Source of the DNA: Sulfurimonas sp.
GTDB taxonomy: Bacteria > Campylobacterota > Campylobacteria > Campylobacterales > Sulfurimonadaceae
Length of the DNA: 20,027 bases
Direction of reading: 5' to 3'
Assembly (NCBI GenBank): GCA_021157485.1
Contig: JAGGWO010000166.1
Coordinates: 1 to 20,027 of the forward strand
Position numbers and translations under genes: made by a program. The notes below the pieces were generated by a model, which was not told where the DNA came from, did no database searches, and saw only the letters and a program-made list of their open reading frames with translations. Shown in pieces: positions 14,719 through 20,027 of the stretch. Positions within the stretch are counted from its first letter, which is position 1; every line of letters begins with the position of its first letter.

Positions 14719-17700
14719 ATGCAACTAGGATTAAAAAACAGACTAAGACTAATCAGTCTTTTTCCAATTGTTATTCTTTTCTCAATCACGAGTTACTTTG
14801 TTTTTGACTCGTATGAAAATTATAAGGCAGCACAATTACTACAAGATAAGCTATCAGAAAATAGACAGCTAAATGAACTTGTTGGAAATATATCTCGAGA
14901 GAGAGGTATGACAGTTATGTACCTGGGGAACTCATCTCCAAACACTCTTCGTTCTCTAGAACAGCAGAGAAAAATTGTTGATGAAAAAGGAGCTTCATAC
15001 TTAAAAAGTGCAAAAGAGAACAGTGTATTACATGACCATTCAAATGGTGTGCAAAACTGTAAAACTTGTACAAACTCTGAGCTTATTGCAGCATCTCTTA
15101 GAAACATAAAAAGTACTAGACTGCTTGTTAATGAGCATCAGACAGACTTTAAAACTGTTTATACTGATGTTTATGGTAAAGCTCAACGTAAAGCAATCCT
15201 ACAACTAGAAGAGATTATTTCTAATCAGATGGATTCTGAAATCAATGAACTTTCATCAAAGTATATCTCTTTTGTTAGAGCTAAAGAGTTTACATCTGCA
15301 GAGAGAGACTTTATTTCATACACTATTGCAAGTTCTGCTCAGCTTGAAGAGGAAGATGTCAACTTATGGATTTCTCTTATAGCAAAAGCTGATGCAATCA
15401 GTTACGATACTCTTCAGGATAAAGCATTAATTGCTCAGCTTGATGGGCTATTTAAAAATGAAGATGCACTGGAACTTTTTGTAGATATAAACACTGAAAG
15501 AACAGGAATTATTGCAGCTTCTAGTACGGGAAAATATGAGACTAGTTCAGGCATATGGTTTACAATGTTATCTGAAAAAATTAATACTCTCTCTCAAGCA
15601 GAAGATTTAGTTCTTACAGCAATGGATAATAGAGCCGTAAAAGTTAAAGTTGATGCTCTACAGTTTCTTACAATAACCCTATCTATTTGGGTTATTTCAA
15701 TTATCCTGGCAGCTTTAGGATTCTTACTATCAAATGAGATTGCTAGAAATATCAAAAACCTTGAAGAGGTATTAAGAAGAGTTGCCGCCGATGCTAAAAA
15801 CATTGAAGGTAATGACATTAATGAGAATGACATTAATCTTGATACTGCAAATGGTACGGCTCAAGCCTACGAACTACTTGAAGAGATTATCGATCAGACA
15901 AGAAGAGATAAAGAGTCAGCTCAAGAAGCAAGTGAAGCCAAATCAATGTTCCTTGCAAATATGTCTCATGAGATTAGAACACCTCTAAACGGAATCGTTG
16001 GATTTACCGAGCTTTTAAAAGATACGGGACTTGAAGAAGAGCAACATGAGTTTGTTGAGATTATTGAAAAATCATCTGAAAATCTTCTAGAAATTATCAA
16101 TAATATTCTTGACCTTTCTAAAATTGAGAGTAATAAACTTGAGATTGAAGATATTGCATTTAACCCTGTTGAAGAGTTTGAATCTGCGGTTGAAGTTTAC
16201 GCTGTACGTGCAAGTGAGAAACATATCGACCTTGGTTGTTTTATTGATCCTGAACTTGAACATCCAATTAAAGGTGACCCGACTAAGATTAAAGAAGTTA
16301 TTATTAACCTTCTTTCAAACGCAGTTAAATTTACTAGTAGCTCAGGTTCTATCAATGTTGACATTAGAAAGCTTGATTCAGAAGAGCATGGTAAAACGAG
16401 AGTAAGATTTGAGATTCAAGATAGTGGTATTGGTGTAACCAGCGAGCAAAAAGCTAGAATTTTTGAAGCTTTCTCACAAGCCGATACATCAATTACACGT
16501 AAATATGGTGGTACAGGTCTAGGTCTTACTATTTCTAGTAGATTTATTGAGCTTATGGGTGGTCAACTTGACCTTCACTCTGAGCCAGGAAAAGGTACTA
16601 CATTCTACTTTACAATTGACTTTGAAGAGATTGAAACACTTAATGAGAGTAGTAAAGGATCTTTTGCAAGTATTAATGCACTAGTATTACAGTCAGATCA
16701 TAAAACTAAACGTCAAGAGACTTACCTCCTTGAATACCTAGACTTCCATGGAGTAAGTTATACACTCTTTAAAGATATAGGTGAGTTAGAAAATCTACAG
16801 AGACAGATTAACTATGATCTTATCTTTATTGATTATGACTATACAAAAGAGGAACTGTTACCACAATACGACAAGTTACCACAAGAGCTGATTTTACTTA
16901 CTAAATCTTACTTTATGAAGAAAATTGATTCTATGAACCTTAATATATTTAAAACTCTCTATGAGCCTTTAAATAGTTCAAAAGTAAAACTAGTTCTTGA
17001 AAACTACCACAACGAAAACTTTAATGCTCAAAAAGCTAAAAAGAAAAATCGTAAAAAGTTTAAAAGTAATGCATCTAAATTCCACGCAAATGTACTAGTT
17101 GCTGAAGATAATATCATTAATCAAAAACTAATCAAGAGAACACTCGAAGATTTAGAACTAACAGTTGACGTTGCATCAAATGGTCTTGAAGCATTCCAAA
17201 AACGCAAAGATGGTAATTTTGACTTAATCTTTATGGATATTCAGATGCCATTTATTGATGGTGTTGAAGCAACTAAAGAGATTCTGCAGTATGAAGAAGA
17301 TTATAATCAACCTCACGTTCCTGTAATTGCCCTAACAGCAAATGCACTCAAAGGGGATAGAGAGAGATTCTTAAGAGCTGGTCTGGATGAGTACACTACT
17401 AAACCATTAGTTCGTGCGGAAATTGTATCTCTGCTAAATCACTTTTTAGCAGATCATGCTATAGATGAAAATGCTGCTAAAGTGCCACCAGTTGCTGAAG
17501 CAGTAGATGATCACAAAGATATCAAAATAGAAGATGCTGTTGAAGAAGCAAACTTCATTATTGATGAACCAGACTTTGAAGAAGAGACTTTAAATAAAGT
17601 TGGTGAAGCAGTTCAAGAAGTTATAGAGATTGATGAACCAGCAGTTACTACACAAAAAGCATCTTTTAAGGCTGATATCCTTCTAGCTAAGAAAAGTGCA

Positions 17701-18027
17701 TTCGAGACAAAACTATTTGTTAAACTTCTTGATTCACTAGGTTACACGTATGAGACTGCTTCTTCATCTGATGAATTAACAGGAATGATTGAGGCTAATA
17801 GTTATAAAGTTATTATGTTTGACAGAGAGTGTGAAGATCTTAACTTAGAAGAATTTTCTTCTTTAGTTAAAGAGTCAAATATTGGTAGAGATTTAGAGAC
17901 TTATCTAATTCTCATAAATGATGCCTCATCAGAAGAAAATAGTGATGATGCACTATATGTACATGAAATTATAAAAAATGTAGTTAATAGAGATTTATTA
18001 AGACTACTTTTCGAAAAATTTATTTAA
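14719..18027 (+). CDS. NIT-domain hybrid histidine kinase with three receiver-like domains
   Basis: The protein has 1102 residues. A first membrane helix (about 10-28) and a second (about 315-338) enclose a periplasmic NIT-like (nitrate/nitrite-sensing) domain, recognised by [16 protein letters not shown] and RKIVDEKGA. That domain carries an odd loop with HDH (105-107) and CKTC (Cys114, Cys117). After a linker of about 70 residues come HisKA ([11 protein letters not shown], His417) and HATPase_c ([23 protein letters not shown]). A degenerate receiver at about 650-765 keeps Asp705. A canonical receiver at about 790-910 has Glu796, Asp797, phosphoacceptor Asp840 and Lys895. A second degenerate receiver fills about 983-1102 (Asp1035). 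It resembles BarA/GacS-type kinases, but Hpt is supplied by the upstream gene 12 bases away. The ligand is unknown; nitrate is only the family's namesake. The stop is 11 bases before the response regulator gene. Confidence 0.88.
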   Translation: MQLGLKNRLRLISLFPIVILFSITSYFVFDSYENYKAAQLLQDKLSENRQLNELVGNISRERGMTVMYLGNSSPNTLRSLEQQRKIVDEKGASYLKSAKENSVLHDHSNGVQNCKTCTNSELIAASLRNIKSTRLLVNEHQTDFKTVYTDVYGKAQRKAILQLEEIISNQMDSEINELSSKYISFVRAKEFTSAERDFISYTIASSAQLEEEDVNLWISLIAKADAISYDTLQDKALIAQLDGLFKNEDALELFVDINTERTGIIAASSTGKYETSSGIWFTMLSEKINTLSQAEDLVLTAMDNRAVKVKVDALQFLTITLSIWVISIILAALGFLLSNEIARNIKNLEEVLRRVAADAKNIEGNDINENDINLDTANGTAQAYELLEEIIDQTRRDKESAQEASEAKSMFLANMSHEIRTPLNGIVGFTELLKDTGLEEEQHEFVEIIEKSSENLLEIINNILDLSKIESNKLEIEDIAFNPVEEFESAVEVYAVRASEKHIDLGCFIDPELEHPIKGDPTKIKEVIINLLSNAVKFTSSSGSINVDIRKLDSEEHGKTRVRFEIQDSGIGVTSEQKARIFEAFSQADTSITRKYGGTGLGLTISSRFIELMGGQLDLHSEPGKGTTFYFTIDFEEIETLNESSKGSFASINALVLQSDHKTKRQETYLLEYLDFHGVSYTLFKDIGELENLQRQINYDLIFIDYDYTKEELLPQYDKLPQELILLTKSYFMKKIDSMNLNIFKTLYEPLNSSKVKLVLENYHNENFNAQKAKKKNRKKFKSNASKFHANVLVAEDNIINQKLIKRTLEDLELTVDVASNGLEAFQKRKDGNFDLIFMDIQMPFIDGVEATKEILQYEEDYNQPHVPVIALTANALKGDRERFLRAGLDEYTTKPLVRAEIVSLLNHFLADHAIDENAAKVPPVAEAVDDHKDIKIEDAVEEANFIIDEPDFEEETLNKVGEAVQEVIEIDEPAVTTQKASFKADILLAKKSAFETKLFVKLLDSLGYTYETASSSDELTGMIEANSYKVIMFDRECEDLNLEEFSSLVKESNIGRDLETYLILINDASSEENSDDALYVHEIIKNVVNRDLLRLLFEKFI

Positions 18028-18038
18028 GGAATATTTAG

Positions 18039-18416
18039 ATGACAAGAAATGATTTAATAGTATTAGCCGTAGATGATGATATGATAAATTTAAAACTTTT
18101 AAAATCTATGTTAAAAAAGAGTGGTAGAGTTATAGAAGTAATAGAAGCAAAAAATGGTTCTGATGCTATTGGAGTACTTAAAAGCAGAGATGATATTGAT
18201 CTTATACTGCTTGACATTATTATGCCTATTATGGGTGGAATTGAGATGCTAAAAGTAGTACGTGCTGATGACAACCTTCGTCAACTGCCTATTATAGTTC
18301 TTACAACTGATGAGACTAAAAAAAGTGAAGCGCTAGAGTTTGGAGCGAATGGCTTTTTAATGAAACCAATCAGAAGTGAAGAGTTAATTAAAAAGATAGC
18401 TACAGTAATCGTTTAA
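18039..18416 (+). CDS. Single-domain CheY-like response regulator
   Basis: This 125-residue stand-alone receiver domain has all phosphorylation residues: acidic cluster Asp12-Asp13-Asp14, phosphoacceptor Asp59 in LILLDIIMP, Thr89/Thr90 and Lys109 in FLMKP. It has no output domain, so it must act by binding another protein (flagellar motor, diguanylate cyclase, kinase or anti-sigma-like partner) or as a phosphate sink. The ribosome-binding site AAGGA lies within the stop region of the hybrid kinase gene, 11 bases upstream, so it is the last gene of the same operon and the natural final acceptor of the relay. Local sequence (MGGIEMLK, FGANGFLMKPIRSEELI) is ordinary for the family and does not distinguish a chemotaxis role from another one. 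Confidence 0.9.
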   Translation: MTRNDLIVLAVDDDMINLKLLKSMLKKSGRVIEVIEAKNGSDAIGVLKSRDDIDLILLDIIMPIMGGIEMLKVVRADDNLRQLPIIVLTTDETKKSEALEFGANGFLMKPIRSEELIKKIATVIV

Positions 18417-18426
18417 AAACTCTTGC

Positions 18427-18456
18427 ACAGGTTCTTATTATATTAGAACCTGTTTT
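18427..18456 (+). terminator. Terminator of the signalling operon, overlapping the lon stop codon
   Basis: ACAGGTTCT (18427-18435) and AGAACCTGT (18445-18453) form a perfect 9-bp stem with a nine-base AT loop, followed on the plus strand by TTT (18454-18456). It lies 10 bases after the response regulator stop. The lon stop codon (18438-18440, minus strand) falls in the loop, so the hairpin also forms at the 3' end of the lon transcript. The minus side lacks a T-run. The short T-tract makes it a modest terminator. Confidence 0.55.
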
Positions 18457-20027
18457 AGAACTTCCTCTACTCTTGTAACACCTATAATTTCTACAGTATC
18501 TCTAACCTCTTTTGGAATGTCCTCAAGGTCTCTTTCATAATTTTTTGCAGGTATTAAAACTTTTGTCATACCAGCTTTATGTGCAGCAATTAACTTCTCT
18601 TTGAGTCCACCTATTGGCAGGACATCACCACTTAAAGAGACTTCACCTGTCATAGCAATTTCTGAGCGAATCTTTTTTGAACTTAATATAGATGAGATAA
18701 CACTTACCATCGCTATACCAGCACTTGGACCATCTTTTGGTGTTGCACCATCAGGAACATGTACATGAAGATCATAGCGTTTATATACCTCACTCGCATC
18801 TACTTTAGTATCATCTTCTTTCTCTTTAAATGTCAATGGAATATTATCTGTAGATATTTTTAGCCTTGAAGTATCTATAAGAGTCTTCACAACACTCATT
18901 GCAATTCTTGCTGACTCTTTCATAACATCACCAAGACTACCAGTTAACTGTAGATTTCCCTTACCTTTAATACGAATAGATTCTATCTTTAAAACATCTC
19001 CACCGACAGCAGTCCATGCCAAACCATTCACAACACCAATCACTGGAATCTTATCAGTCTTTTCAATCTCAAAAACACTTTTATCAAAAAACTCTTTTAA
19101 GTTTTTCAGACTTACTGAGACTTTAGTAACTTCTGGATGCTGTAGTATATCTTTTGCAACTTTTCTACTCATATCTGCTATGCGACGACGAAGATTACGC
19201 ACCCCTGCCTCACGTGTGTAACTATGTATAAGCTCTTTTAGTGCAGGTTTGGAAATACTAAGCTCTCTATTTTTAAGTCCATGTTTTTTTAACTCTTGGG
19301 GAATCAAATATCTCTTAGCAATCTCAAACTTCTCTTGAGGTGTATATGAACTAACTGTAATAAACTCCATTCTATCACGAAGCGCTACAGGAATACGTCC
19401 TACATCATTTGCAGTTGCGATAAAAATTACATTACTTAGGTCTATGTCAAAGTTTAGATAATAATCTCTAAATTCACTATTTTGCTCAGGGTCTAAAATC
19501 TCTAAAAGAGCAGCTGTTGGATCTCCTCTTTGAGAACGTGAAACTTTATCTATCTCATCTAAAACTATAACAGGATTCATCTTTTTAGCGTCTATTAAGC
19601 CTTGAGTTATACGCCCTGGCATAGCTCCAACATAAGTACGTCTATGTCCTCTTAACTCATTTACATCTTCTAAGCCACCAAGAGCGATTCTAATTAAAGG
19701 ACGCTTCAGTGCTGTTGCTATCGAGTTTGCAAGTGAAGTCTTCCCAACACCCGGAGGTCCTGAGAAACATAGAATTGCCCCTGCACTCTTTTTCTGAGAT
19801 ACACCACGAAGCTCAAGCAGTTCTTTTACAGCAAAATACTCAACTATTCTCTTTTTTGGTTTTTCAAGTGAAAAGTGATCTTCATCTAACTGTTTTTCAA
19901 CATTATCTATTTTCAAAGGTTTTTTAGCAATATCACCAAAAGGGATATCTAAAACCCAGTCAAGATATGTTTGAGTCATCGAAGCATCTGAAGAGTCAGG
20001 ATGCATACGTGAGAAACGTTCTAGCTG
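18438..20027 (-). CDS. lon: ATP-dependent protease Lon, N-terminal part outside window
   Basis: Lon degrades misfolded and regulatory proteins in the cytoplasm. The frame runs off the right edge; the last codons in the window read QLERFSRMHPDSSDASM, the helical region just before the AAA+ module, so the Met at 20006 is internal and not the true start. Visible parts: YLDWVLDIPFGD, Walker A GPPGVGKTS (about 19740-19765), LGGLEDVNELRGHRRTYVGAMPG, Walker B PVIVLDEIDKVSR, the arginine-containing EAGVRNLRRRIA, then the Lon protease domain with the catalytic Ser in DGPSAGIAMV (codon at 18725-18723) and the downstream GGLKEKLIAAHKAG carrying the catalytic Lys. About 530 residues are present, missing some 270 N-terminal substrate-binding residues. 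It converges with the signalling operon. Confidence 0.96.
   Translation of the reverse strand, partial: QLERFSRMHPDSSDASMTQTYLDWVLDIPFGDIAKKPLKIDNVEKQLDEDHFSLEKPKKRIVEYFAVKELLELRGVSQKKSAGAILCFSGPPGVGKTSLANSIATALKRPLIRIALGGLEDVNELRGHRRTYVGAMPGRITQGLIDAKKMNPVIVLDEIDKVSRSQRGDPTAALLEILDPEQNSEFRDYYLNFDIDLSNVIFIATANDVGRIPVALRDRMEFITVSSYTPQEKFEIAKRYLIPQELKKHGLKNRELSISKPALKELIHSYTREAGVRNLRRRIADMSRKVAKDILQHPEVTKVSVSLKNLKEFFDKSVFEIEKTDKIPVIGVVNGLAWTAVGGDVLKIESIRIKGKGNLQLTGSLGDVMKESARIAMSVVKTLIDTSRLKISTDNIPLTFKEKEDDTKVDASEVYKRYDLHVHVPDGATPKDGPSAGIAMVSVISSILSSKKIRSEIAMTGEVSLSGDVLPIGGLKEKLIAAHKAGMTKVLIPAKNYERDLEDIPKEVRDTVEIIGVTRVEEVLKQVLI

Noticed and set aside
15594..15833. Minus-strand frame opposite the kinase second membrane helix
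   Set aside because: Antisense shadow; no start signal or family match.
20006..20027. ATG at 20006 as the lon start
   Set aside because: The frame continues upstream to the window edge with family-typical residues (QLERFSR), so this Met is internal.

Overview
The window is about 20 kb of AT-rich, densely packed bacterial chromosome. Gene content and style suggest a Campylobacterota (epsilonproteobacterial) organism, most likely Sulfurimonas-like. This is inferred from protein character, the Aer/CetB-type PAS protein, the small DUF721 protein, a 6S RNA upstream of purD, and promoters that consist mostly of a -10 box. I see no insertion sequence, prophage, CRISPR array, rRNA or tRNA.

Layout. 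From 1 to about 10.14 kb everything reads on the minus strand. Reading leftward from 5368 the order is: hemD, a 6S RNA gene with its own promoter and terminator, purD, an RDD membrane protein, lptD (outer-membrane LPS translocon), and a phosphoribosyltransferase-family protein cut by the window edge. Upstream of hemD lies guaA, apparently its own unit. Before it comes a tight lipoprotein-nadB-nhaD operon. The 4417-4732 stretch without a protein gene is filled by the 6S RNA and its terminator.

From 10.13 kb the plus strand takes over. A DUF721 gene and uvrC overlap by 11 bases. The DUF721 gene starts at the predicted transcription start of a perfect extended -10 box, so its mRNA may be leaderless. 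Its first bases overlap the likely start of the divergent lipoprotein gene. Next is a four-gene signalling operon (12.4-18.4 kb): a small FAD-type PAS protein, a 613-residue protein with one normal and one histidine-less Hpt domain, a 1102-residue NIT-domain hybrid histidine kinase, and a CheY-like response regulator. The window ends with the 3' two thirds of lon, convergent on the minus strand.

How the genes work together. hemD, purD, guaA, nadB, uvrC, lptD and lon are housekeeping genes. The signalling operon is the most unusual part. Its domains can form a complete phosphorelay (kinase His417 -> receiver Asp840 -> Hpt His311 -> CheY-like Asp59), with a redox-type PAS protein at the head of the operon. 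It also carries three domains that keep their fold but appear to have lost phosphotransfer residues. No DNA-binding output domain is encoded, so the output is unknown. I do not see an unambiguous new defence or mobile system here; this relay is the best candidate for something undescribed.
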